A DNA stretch of 64,000 nt from positions 20,827,380 to 20,891,379 of the forward strand of contig NC_059379.1 of NCBI RefSeq assembly GCF_019703515.2, written 5' to 3'. The notes under the pieces are model-generated. The model did no database searches, was not told the DNA's origin, and saw only the letters and a list, made by a program, of their open reading frames with translations. Below are positions 11,119-22,000 of this stretch, in pieces. The DNA comes from Myxocyprinus asiaticus (lineage: Eukaryota > Chordata > Actinopteri > Cypriniformes > Catostomidae). The translations under genes were made by a program, and so were the position numbers. Position 1 is the first letter of the stretch. Each line of letters starts with the position of its first letter.

Positions 11119-14100
11119 AATAGGATTTATATTAGCATTAAACAAAATGACAAGTTTTATGAACTGAGAGTGCTTTGTACCCAGCAGTAGGCTCTTTCGC
11201 TGTAGCTGGGCTTTCAGATCTTTTGAGATGTTCCTAAGAGTCTTCATGAGCTTCTGGATCCTCTCCTCATTCATTTTTATCCCCTCTTCTGCTGGGTCCA
11301 GCTTCTTACGACAGCTTGCCATCCTAGTCAGAGAGTGATTAGAATTACCCAGTCATACAGTTGCATGCATATTAAATATTAAAATATGTACATTGTGATC
11401 TTTAGCACCTTCAGTGCTTACTATTGAAAATAACATGCAAAGGCATATAGTTTTGACATGTTTATGCAATGTATATGTATATTTGTCATAAGTTTAACAG
11501 AGAACACTAGTATTCATAAAATGAAAAATAAAAAAAGATCTTACGTAAAATCTTCAGGAAGCTGAAAGTAGAGAACATTATATCGACAAGATTATTACAA
11601 TGACACCGGTAGAATTGATTAGTTTCTGTAATGCGTATTTGTCCTTGATCATTGTGGCGTACCTGCTTTAGGATCTCTGCTTGGCTCTGTTGCGCTGATT
11701 GCATTGTGCTGATGTATTTCTGCAGGAGACTGAGGTGTTGATTCCAGTCTTGAAGAATTCGGTTTAGTTTACTGCTGGTCTCCCTGCGGTCTTGCTCTAT
11801 CGTGTCCAAAACAGCCTTCTCATCCTCCTGCAGAGCCATATGTAGCCCCTCAAAACACTCCTGTACCTGCTGCTTCATTGCCTCTGAACTCGTCTTTAGC
11901 AGAGACGTTTATGGTAATTGACAAAATAGTTGTAGTGTTATCACATTCTGTTTTTTTAAAGGGAGGCTAGTTTTGCTTTTCTAAGTAGAATTTCACTTAC
12001 ATTCAGGTTTGCTTTGCGCTTTTTAATGGATTCCAGATGAGCCTCTGCTCTTTGTTTCTCTTTCTTCAACTCTTCCAACCAGACTGGCAGATGCCCCTAA
12101 AGTGTTTACAAATTAATTATGTTTTTTAATTATTTTCTGCACTTTTAATCTATTTATTGCTGTATTTCTTAAAGGAATAGTTCACTCAAAAATGAAAATT
12201 CTCTCATCATTTACTCACCCTCATGCCATCCCAGTTGTATATAACTTTCTTCTTCAGAACACAAAGATTTTTAAAAGAATATCTCTGCTCTGTAGGTCCA
12301 TAACATGCAAGTAAATGGTGGCCAGAACTTTGAAGCCCTAAAAAGGACATAAAGGCAGCATAAAAGTAATGCAAAAGACTCCAGTGGTTTAATCCATGTC
12401 TTCTGAAGCGATCCAATTGGTTTTGGATGAGAACCGACCAAAAAATAACTCCTTCACTATAGATCATGACATCAGCAGTCTTGTTGTCAATCATGATTTC
12501 AAGCTCGATTCCACTTCCTAGTGCCATCTAGCACTCTGCGCATGCATCAAGCACTAGGAAGTGTAATCGAGACTGAAATCATGATCGTGACTGCAATGGC
12601 AAGATATACAGTGAAAAATTAGTTATTTGTTCTCTGTTCTCAGGTCTGTTCTCACCTAAAACTGATTGGATCACTTTAGAAGACATGGATTAAACCACTG
12701 GAGTCTTATGGATTACTTTTATGATGCCTTTGTGCTTTTTGGAGATTTAAATTTCTGGTCACCATATACTTGCATTGAATGGACCAAAAGAGTTGAGATA
12801 TTCTTCTAAAAAAATATTTGTTTGTGTTCTGCAGAAGAAAGAGAGACATTCCCATCTGGGATAGCATGAGGGTGAGTAAATGATGATAATTTTCATTTTG
12901 GGGTAAACTATCCCTTTAAAAGTTCAGAATTGTTGCAGCCTGTTGTTATTCAACCTTCAAAAATGCTCCTATATTTCTGACATGATTCACTTCAGTCACT
13001 TCTTAATCTGATTATTAGACTCATTTCTTTTTCTCTGGTCAGTGATTTGTAGGGAATAAAGCATCTACTGTACCTCTGAGGGTTTTGGAGAGCCAGCTGT
13101 TTTTCTGATCAATTTTGGAGAGCGTGGGAAGGGCTGTGTTACTTGTGTCCCTGAACGAGCCTCTAAAGCCAGGCAGAAGGAACTGGCTTCCTCAGATAGA
13201 GGCATGAAATCTTCCTCTGCCATCTCTTCCAGATCTATGAACAGAAACTTTGGTGTTAGCAGTTATGTTTGTTTAAGGAATGCCTTGAACATAACTGTGT
13301 TTTCAGTTCTTTATATTGTGTCATGCATACAGCCACAGTATCGTAACCTCCTAAAGTTCTAAATTTGCTTATTTTCTCAGAGGACAGACAAGCTTGTTCC
13401 TTCTTATTTCAGATGGAAAATGTGCAAAATGCCATGGCAAGGCTTTACTAGAGCACATTGTTGGGCAAAAAGTGCACTTAAATCAGTGTAAACTAAAGAA
13501 AAAAAACCCCGAAACTTTGAATAGTAGTCAACTTAGCCTTCAAGCATTACATTTGTATTAACATCAATACATTTATATATTAATACTTTTTCCAGTTACA
13601 GTTCTTTTAGTGCATTTTTATGAGGATGCAAGTCAGTTTTTGCTCTTAGTGTTGCATGTCACTGGACAGTAAATAACTTAACCAGCAATAAAATTAATCT
13701 TACCTGCGAGACTAGATTTAGTCAGTGTGTGTTTGGTTGTCCTTCTGTTTGCACTTCTGTGTTCTTCTTTGGAATGTGTTTTAAAAAGGTGTGCAACCCT
13801 TTAAACATGCCAAAGCCTGCGCCATAAATTCAGTTCTAGACTTGTTGACCTGCAGGGTTGTGAAAAAATGCAGACATTATTTTTCTAAGCTGTTCTGTAA
13901 TGCATGTTGACACTTGCATTTATTTAGTTATGCAGTACATGCATATTTAGTTTGAGTTATTTAATTTTACTTTTATTATTTTATCCTGGTTTTTGCCATG
14001 AAAATATCCATTGAAGCTGGCATGGCATTAAGAAAGAAACAAACAAACATTACATTACATGCATTTTGGATCCTCATTTTCTTTTTTCCCCTGTCTTTTT

Positions 14101-16655
14101 AGATACGGCCAGTTTTATGGGCAAGATGAGTTCTGCCACTATAACATGTTCAACCATCACTTTTTTGATGAAGAGGTAAAAACTCTGCTTATGTAGATGA
14201 CAAATGTGGTCACTCTAAGCACTTTCTAAGTAATCACAATGTGCTACTGTTGCGCAGGAAGCGGTGGTGTTTTTTCAAGACTTTCTGTGTGAGGAAGGAG
14301 CAGCAAAGGTAGTCATGGTAGCAGACCCTCCTTTTGGAGGCCTAGTGAAGCCACTAGCCAGCAGTTTCTTCAAGATATCAATGACCTGGAAAAAGCTTCA
14401 GAATAATGGCCAGTAAAATTGCATACTTGCCTATTACATGTTCTGAATTATAACTTATTCTGGTTTAACATATTTTGCAGGGACTTGTACAATGTACATG
14501 TTTCATAATCAAAATGCATTATGCATAATGAGTTTTAAGTCATACTTTGATTTAAATTGGGTTAATAGAGTGTATACCTGGAAGCTAACCTATTACTAAA
14601 GATACATTTTATAAAAGTAGGTAAAAGAACTCAGTAGCTCCCTCATTAGGAGACATATGTGGTACAACAAAAATAAATGGGTACAAATTTAAAATAAGAT
14701 TACATTTGTTAATAGTTAATATGAACTAACAATGAACAATACTTTTACAGCATTAATAGTCTTGGTTAATGTAAGTTTCAATATATACCAACACTATGAA
14801 CTAACAGTGAACAATTGCATTTTTAACTAACCAACATTAAAGGGTTAGTTCACCCAAAAATGCAATCCCAGATGTGTATGACTTTCTTTCTTCTGCAGAA
14901 ATTAAAAATAAACATTTTAGAAGAATATTTCAGCTCTGCAGGTCCTCACAATGCAAGTGAATGGGTAACAAATTGTGAAGCTCCTAAAAGCACAAAGAGC
15001 ATAAAAGTAATCCATACAACTCCAGTTATTTAATCCATGTCTTCAGAAGCAATATGATAGGTGTGGGTGTAAACTATTAATATTCAAGTAATCTTTTTCC
15101 TATAAATTCTCCTCCCTGCCCAGTAGGTGGCGATATGCATGAAGAATGCAAATCACCAAAAGCACAAGAAGAAAAATTAAAGTTTAGATCGATAGTAAAA
15201 AAAAAGGACTTAAATATTAATCTATTTTTCACCCACACCTATATCGCTTCTGAAGACATGGATTAAATCACTGGAGTCGTATGGATTACTGTTATGTGCT
15301 TTTTGGAGTTTCACAATTTTGGTACCCATTCACTTGCATTGTACGGATTTACAGAGATTAAATGCTCTTCTAAAAATCTTAGTTTGTGTTCAGCAGAAGA
15401 AAGTCATACACATCTGGGATGGCATAAGGGTGAGTAAATGATGAGATTATTTTAATTTTTTGGGTGAACTATCCCTTAAACAAAGATCAATAAATACTGT
15501 ATAAAAAAAAATAAAAAAAAATGTTCATTGTTAGTTCATGATACCCAATGCATTTACTAATGTTAACAAATGTAATCTTTTTATAAAGTGCTACCAATAA
15601 ATATTTGCTTTACCATTACAGCAGAACTGTGTCATATGAAAATGTTTTTTCTGTCAGAAACATAATCAGTGATCATTCTTACACTGATGTTTATCATCTT
15701 TAGAGAGTGATGCAGCTGAGATGCCGATTATCTGGATATTTCCGTACTTCTTTGAGTCTCGTATCCTTGAGTGTTTTCCCTCCTTCTCCATGTTGGATTA
15801 CCAGGTACTATATTGTAAGAATGTCATATCATACAAATTGATAAGGATAATCAAATATTTACCAGGTGTGATAGTGTTGTTTTTTAATTCTCAGGTTGAT
15901 TATGATAATCACCCTCTATATAAACATGGCAAGACCGGCCGGAAACAGTCACCAGTACGACTGTTCACCAATCTGAGTCCCAAAGAAATCATTCTACCTG
16001 AGGACGAGGGTTACAGGTCCACATTGAACACAGTTTTTTTTTTTTAAACATGTTAATAATCAGCAAAAGTCATTCATCTATTATTTGATTCTTGTATGTA
16101 ATTTGCTTTTAATGTTAACTGATTGGAGTGGGTAGAGTTCAGATGGTGGTGGGTTTAAGTTTGGATCTAACATCATTCAATCCCTCTTCTCAGATTTTGC
16201 TGTGTTTGTGAAAGGTATGTTTCAGCAGGAAACAAGCATTGCCCGAAATGTGACACATGCCCATCAAAGGTAAGGGCTGTTATCTAAGCAGGAGCATATT
16301 AAATGTATAGAATGAACACAAACTGTGTCTGACTTTCTATCTTTCTGATTATCTATCTTACAGGATGGGCGAGAGTGGAGACATTGTGATGAATGTGCAC
16401 GGTGTGTGAAGCCTTGTAAGAATATGTTCATTTGAATTATATTGAATTAATAGATGTCTCCTTGTGCAGTATGTTTATTTCCATCTCAACACCTCCTTTC
16501 TGCTCTCTCTGCCTCCAGCGTGGCATCATTGTTCCTCATGTGCTCACTGTGCCCTTCCTGATCACCCTTGTGGGCAGAGCCAAATAGGCTGTTACAACTG
16601 TGGCAGCCAAAACCACAAACTCAGAGCCTGCCCTAAGAAACACAATAAACGGTAA
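6219..16655 (+). CDS. zcchc4: zcchc4: rRNA N6-adenosine-methyltransferase, complete gene
   Basis: Coding exons: 6219-6306, 6425-6543, 6888-6970, 7155-7433, 8946-9026, 14103-14175, 14258-14412, 15708-15804, 15895-16016, 16194-16269, 16364-16415, 16519-16655. All junctions are GT-AG and in phase; total 1362 nt, 453 aa. In order it carries a GRF zinc finger across exons 1-2 ([30 protein letters not shown]) and the [18 protein letters not shown] block. The class I methyltransferase motif DPPF is at 14324-14335 ([12 protein letters not shown]). A cysteine-rich C-terminus follows, ending in a CCHC knuckle ([15 protein letters not shown]). ZCCHC4 is known to methylate a single adenosine in 28S rRNA using S-adenosylmethionine. 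The ATG at 6219 follows non-coding sequence and opens the GRF frame. AATAAA occurs at 16644-16649, just before the TAA. The protein lacks the longer basic tail I recall in mammals. Confidence 0.95.
7784..8414. mobile_element. Palindromic MITE, TTCACCC family (copy 2), in zcchc4 intron 4
   Basis: It starts TTAAAGGGATAGTTCACCCA and ends GGGTGAACTATCCTTTTAA, the inverted complement. The internal arms are also inverted (ACTCACCCTCATTCC versus GGCATGAGGGTGAGT). About 630 bp, non-coding. Confidence 0.85.
9275..13223 (-). CDS. TRIM-like coiled-coil and PRY-SPRY protein lacking RING and B-box, nested in zcchc4 intron 5
   Basis: Coding exons on the minus strand: 13223-13074, 12096-12001 (96 bp), 11893-11663 (231 bp), 11561-11545 (17 bp), 11323-11181, 9873-9275. 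All junctions are GT-AG and in phase; total 411 aa. The 96-bp, 231-bp, tiny-exon, linker, PRY-SPRY layout is the classic TRIM-family exon pattern. The 96-bp and 231-bp exons give coiled coil ([40 protein letters not shown]). The last exon is one B30.2 domain with the LDP-like start, [15 protein letters not shown] and [19 protein letters not shown] blocks. The first in-frame ATG (13223) follows an exon boundary at 13234. An upstream exon near 13700-13800 joins in phase but has a stop and no ATG, so it is probably 5' UTR. With no RING it is unlikely to be an E3 ligase by itself. It may be a TRIM14-, TRIM16L- or BSPRY-like adaptor; the ortholog is not assigned. Confidence 0.85.
9961..10014. repeat. 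(CA)n microsatellite
   Basis: About 25 CA units followed by a short TATA-rich tract, directly beside the Tc1 remnants. Confidence 0.97.
10028..10183 (-). mobile_element. End of a Tc1/mariner-like element (ATCAGCCACAACATT terminus)
   Basis: The segment begins ATCAGCCACAACATTAAAAC, continues through GTATTGTGTAGGTACCCCTC and GTGCCGCCAAAACAGC, and includes the CAGTTCGAACCAGTCT block. I recognise these as the end of a common fish Tc1-like element, different from the neighbouring one. It stops at the hairpin described at 10184-10244. Confidence 0.7.
10184..10244. repeat. Perfect 27-bp inverted repeat at a Tc1/Tc1 junction
   Basis: The left arm 10184-10210 (TCGCAAATGCCTC..GGACAA) is exactly inverted at 10218-10244, separated by the 7-base loop GGGGTTA. 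The right arm is Tc1 transposase sequence. The left arm is joined to a different Tc1-like element, so the fold-back marks the fusion point. Confidence 0.95.
10245..11090 (-). pseudogene. Truncated Tc1 transposon of Sleeping-Beauty/salmonid type
   Basis: On the minus strand, fragments of a Tc1 transposase are readable: [20 protein letters not shown] and LFQMDNNP, which holds the second catalytic aspartate region of the DDE family. The frame is broken upstream and ends at the hairpin, so it cannot encode an active enzyme. The preserved end shows the IR/DR layout of this subgroup. An outer direct repeat at about 11058-11088 (CCTAAGTGTATGTAAACTTG) and an inner one at about 10859-10890 (ACTTAGTGTATGTAAACTTC) lie roughly 200 bp apart. 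The element is truncated at its other end. Confidence 0.85.
11086..11117. repeat. (TA)n microsatellite at the Tc1 terminus
   Basis: About 14 TA units directly abut the outer end of the Tc1 element. This is consistent with expansion at a TA target duplication (inference). Confidence 0.85.
12169..12919. mobile_element. Palindromic MITE, TTCACCC family (copy 3)
   Basis: It runs from AAAGGAATAGTTCACTCAAA to GGGGTAAACTATCCCTTTAA. The centre is itself a hairpin: a block at about 12490-12530 (ATCATGATTTCAAGCTCGAT) is inverted at about 12555-12590 with few mismatches. It lies in an intron of the nested TRIM-like gene. Non-coding. Confidence 0.85.
14839..15479. mobile_element. Palindromic MITE, TTCACCC family (copy 4), in zcchc4 intron 7
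   Basis: Ends AAAGGGTTAGTTCACCCAAA and TTGGGTGAACTATCCCTTAA. Contains the GTAGGTGGCGATATGCA core near 15124. Non-coding. Confidence 0.85.
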
Positions 16656-19024
16656 ATATAAACACATACAGATTATCCCAAAAATATAATAAGTGGTTTA
16701 AACAAACTCTCTCTCACTCATAAAATGTGCCCTACAATGAGTATGAGCCCCTCACAAATATACACAGATCATCTGGGTAGTTGATGCATAACGTGGACTT
16801 CTGTCTTGTAATCAACATACAAATTTTAGTTTAAAAAAAAATAAAAATACATACATATATACATATAATGAATGTATAAGGGAAAAGTTATATTTTATGT
16901 CCTGTGACTGATCACCATTTTTATCACCTTTTTTTCCATCTAGTTCATTTTACAAGGTCTTGCCTTGGGTTAATGGTGCTTTAAGCGAATATTTTGATTT
17001 TTTTTTTTTTACAAGGAAAAGTGTGCAAATATTTTTCCCACTCCCTTAAAGATATTAATGAAATAAGTGTCCTGAGATATCTCACCAGTCTCTGTGACAG
17101 CTGTAGACTTTGACATTGACGCTTTTCACCTGTCAATCATTTTGCTCATTCTCATAGTGTTGTATTTGAAGTGGATCATTGAGGCTATGTTTCATAATGT
17201 TTGTCAGTTGAGGGCGCTATTATGCAACTGTTGAATTTGACAGCCACAGAAACAAACAGTGCAGCTCTTTTGCTCAATATTGGTCTCAAAATGATCTTTG
17301 GGGGGTGGGGTTTTGGAGTGAGGGGGCGTGGCTAATTCAACAGCTCAGTCACTTGAACACTTCATAACGCTAAAATCGCTTACAGCACCTTTAAGCTTAT
17401 TAACAAATGAAACCAAAATGAAATATTGCATAATCTCCTCCAATGTTCACCACATAAAAAAACACGCTGTACTTTAGATACTACAGTGACATGCTTCAAC
17501 ATGAATACCAAGACACTGAATATAAAACTTGCAGTACCCTTGACTCAATGGTTCTTTAGTATTTAAAAAGTGCCAATCACTGTTGGGCTTCCCATTTACT
17601 TGATTCATGTTCTACCAGCAGAATGCAAGTGAGGGGTGGCTGTGGAGCTCAAGGCTTGTCCAAACACATTGCCAGCAAATCCACTGCTAAAAGCAAGAGG
17701 AAAAGAACAGTTACATGATCTTACATGCAGTGCACCATGGGATTAATTGTTTTGCAGCTCACCAAAAATTGCACCAAAATCACAGTGTGAAATGAGAGCT
17801 TAGTGTTAAACCAACTTTTTTTTTATTTTATGTATCTTGTCTCTGCTCTGGTTAGACAAACTACCAAATTGCAAGCTGATCCTACACTAGGCTTGCCTCA
17901 GTACAGTTGACATCTTGTGTGAACAACCAAATCAACAGTGTCTGTGTAACGGTCCAAAGAAGCTTTATTCCAGCTTACTTGTCTTAAACAGTGGCAATCT
18001 ATGTATAAAACCTCTGAATAGAATTACTATGGTCTATACAAAATTTAAAATGTCACATTTTGTCTTCCATGAAAAAGATAGATTTCTATTAAATGTAATA
18101 AATGGACATTTAAACTTTTTTTTTTTTTTCAAAGAAAGTAATACCTTAAAATCATGTCATACTTTAAAGGATTGAGATTTTTCTGCTTTTAAAAACCAAA
18201 ACATTTTTGTCAGAAATTGCCAGTTTCTAGAAATATTCATATTGTGCTTATTTAACAACAACAAAAACAGACTATTTCTTACTTCTTCAGTTGGCTTGAA
18301 TTATAAATAGTCTTGAAGTTGCTTCTAGTCAGTGAAGATGTCATTCTTCATTACTGGGATTACTTGTACTTTTTTGCTTCCAAAATGTAGAGCAATATAC
18401 AATGCCTAGTGTTATTAAAAACTTCTCCAGCTAACATTAGTTTCAGGCCTCTCCCATCAGTGCACAGTCATTTAAAGAAATCAGCTGTCATATCTGTTAA
18501 CATTTTACAATGCCATAAAAAAATCTAATTATTAAAAATTATTAAAACCAAAACATTTCATACTCCATAAAGCATTCAATTAAACAACTGCATGGGTCTT
18601 ACAATCATGATATGTTTCTTAACAAATGGTGCTGCAAAACCTGTATAATACTACCATTTGCATAAGCCCATTCTGATTGTGCTGCTCTTTATGTCTCCTG
18701 TATGTGAGGGAAATAAAAATCCGGAAACCATCTTAAGTGGCAACAGAAGATCTAGAGTAGACCATGCTACTCCACTAGTAATTGAATTCACAGTGAAGGT
18801 AACACTGGAAATTGTAACATATGAGTATATAAAGTTAAGATATTTACATGGGAAAACTCTGTAAACCCCTTTAGAATCACAATTATGCTGTAAATGAAAG
18901 GAGTATTCATAAGCGTATTAGTGGCTCTTCATCTTGCCCTTACATTCAAGTTTTAAGTCACTCAACCTCCTGGCAAAAGGCCCACTTCTCTGAATGGTCA
19001 TTTAGTAGTAAGTAGAAGCACCTC
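16656..19024. other. Convergent intergenic region between zcchc4 and mfsd8
   Basis: The two genes point at each other here, so the region should hold both 3' UTRs, though I cannot fix their ends. No coding sequence is convincing. The block at about 17080-17396 (TGAGGGCGCTATTATGCAAC, then a GGGGTGGGG-rich part ending ATCGCTTACAGCACCTTTAA) has the look of a dispersed repeat, but only one copy is in this window. Confidence 0.5.
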
Positions 19025-22000
19025 TCAGTCATTTTGCCATTCCTCCAACCTTCCATGGCGTACAGAGAAGGCAATTAGTCTTTTATACATAGCACTGAGG
19101 AGAATGATTGCAGCAAGTACTATGACACAGATGATACTGAAGGCCCATCGGGGTCCTAGAATGGTGTAGACATAAGAGACAAACACAGGCCCAAGTGTCC
19201 GTGCACCACTTCCAGATGCTGTCAGCCAGCCCATGTAAACTCCCTGAGTATACATACAATTGGGGGAAAGTGTAAATGGCACCAAATACAATACAGTTTA
19301 AAATGCTTTAAAGACTAAATACTGTATATTTTGTACCTGAGGTTTGGGACCCAGTATCTTTGAGTATAAAGTGTAGGACATGACGTTGCATGTCGGATAA
19401 CCCACTCCTATTAGGATGTCAGAGGTGATGTACTGTGCAAGATAAATCACAGGGGTAAACAGGCACCAGGTCTGTTCAGAAGGACATCCAGTGGGCTCCA
19501 ATGAGGAATTAGAGGCTGGGGTGGGTGCCAATCTTACTGCTGGTATAGTGTTATTTCGAAGATCTATTCATGGAAACAGTAGAGGCACGGTAATAATATA
19601 CATGGCTTTTGAACAGAATAAAATAGTGTTTTAACTATGTATAAAAAAAATCAAATGAGATGAATTTAAAGATAATACTACAGAAAGATGCATTGTAAAC
19701 ATGCTGTCAAGTTGGTAATAACTAGGATGCCTCACCTGCCCATTGTATTTTAGGATATTGACTTCCCCATGGTAACAACATAAAGAAACCAGCAAATATG
19801 ACAGTCAAACCACCAAGAAGCAGTGGTCGATCACCTACCCTGAAAAACACACACACACACACACACACAGGCGTTGACTTTCTCTAAAATCTGATTAGTC
19901 AGCCTGCAACAGTAACATGAGGAAGTCAAGCGTACAAAAAATTGCATGTGAGATACAGTATGCAAAACCTCTACGGCTCGACTCTCTGATTATGCAAACG
20001 GTTTAGACTACTGGAACGTGGTTTTCTTCCAATTATGCAAAGTAGCATTTAACCTAAATTTAAAAAAGTAGTGGCTTAGTGATTGGAAACATCCTTAAAT
20101 CCTATGTTTTTAACAGTGAAAAACAAAAGGGAAAAAGCAGGTCTGACTGTCTGAAGTTTATCAAACATTAACAGAGATAAATTGAATACGGTAGATGTTA
20201 TTCTGTTTCAATTAGGGCTGTCAATCGTTTACATTTTTTAAATCAAATTAATTACATGACATGCAGATTAATTAAAATTAATTGCCTTTAAAATATTTAC
20301 TGAGAAAGGCCCCCAAATAAAGATAATTCAATATACACACTCCATTTTAAATACATAACTCAAATAACTCTTATGTATAATTCAGATTGAAATAGATTGC
20401 AATATTGTGGCAGACAAGCATTTATTAGATAGAATATAATAATAATAATTTATTAGGATGTTGTGTCAAGTTAAAAGTAGTGGAATCTTTGAAAATTGTC
20501 TCAAGATCCCTGCATTCTTTTGTGTTTCGTCCAGCTGTCAAGAATATACCCTGTATGAGCGGCTCACATTCTGTGGCTGCTAGTGAGGTTTAAGGTGCGC
20601 TGACTACCCCCTGCTGATGCGGCTCATAAAAACACAAAATTTTTATGAGTTGCATCAGAAAGAAAATGGAAATGGAATTCAAGCTTGAATAGATCAGAAT
20701 CAGATGGTAGGAAAATACGTTTTTATTTTACGGAATTTATGTAAGGTTCAGGAAGCATGATTAATTGCATAATTTTTTTATGCATTATTTACATAATAAA
20801 TCGTACTAAATTAACGTTAAATAAACTGCCCTAATTTCAATATACTATTCTATATGCTATTTATTAAATTATTATGTGAAAAAAGTAACAAATCCCAATT
20901 ATCACCATGAGATCAGCATAAATCTACTTAAAATAGAAATCGTAAATTTGAATTTACCGTGCTGAAACTACCTTGACCACCAGGAAGACAAGGACGGACT
21001 CAAAGCCAATGGCAGCCAATATGATGCCATTATACAAAACGGCATATTTTCTTGTCCATGCAAACATGTCCATTGATAGAGGGGTAGATATACTGCAGTA
21101 AAAAATGAAACCACACAAGAATATGAGCTGATTTGAAATACGTCTTTAAATAAGATGTCTCTATGAGTCACAAGATTTGGTGATCATCACTTACGTTTCA
21201 AAGACTGCAAAAATAAAGAGAATAACGAAGAAAAGGATGTTAGATGTGAGCACTGCGATCTGATCAATATCACCTTCTACCACAGGAACCACAGGAACTT
21301 GCTCTGAGGGCAGAAAAAAAAAAAGCAATGGATAATTTTACTAGTGCATAAAGCACAGTAAAATGCTAATGAATAACACAAAACAGACTGAATACAGAAC
21401 CTATGGCAGAGAAACAGTACACTATTAAGGATAAGATACTATGTGTATTTATAATATTAAATGTGTACACCACAAAATAAATAAAGGATACCTTCTGGGG
21501 TGTAGTTAATTGCACGGATTTCCCTCCCATGGTCATCCACATAGTGTTCCCTAAACATTTTAAAATATATTTTAAGTTTTATGCATGCTGCTTTTAACTC
21601 AAGTATACAGGCAATTATGTTTTCAACCTTAGATCAAAGCTGTCACTTTTAAAATAAAGCAACACTAAGACACACAGACCTGAGCTGAAACGCTCGGTTT
21701 TTTTATGTATCTACACTCAATGTACATGTATTTAGTATTGTTGGATTGCTTAACTGTGTAAAAATATTGAGTTAAATCAGGGGTTTTCAAAGTTTTGGAC
21801 AGTAAGCCCCCCCCCCTCCCCCCGCCTCTGAGAAAATTTACAAGACCTTGATTTTTTGCGGCCTAGATTAACTTGTGCAGCTGTTTTCCACTGAGGTGAC
21901 AGAAGATGTCAGTCGCAACAGATATTTAATTGATGGCTTTATTTGCTCACATAACTTACATTGTCAGCGAGTATCAGAATACCATTCTTACAATACGAAT

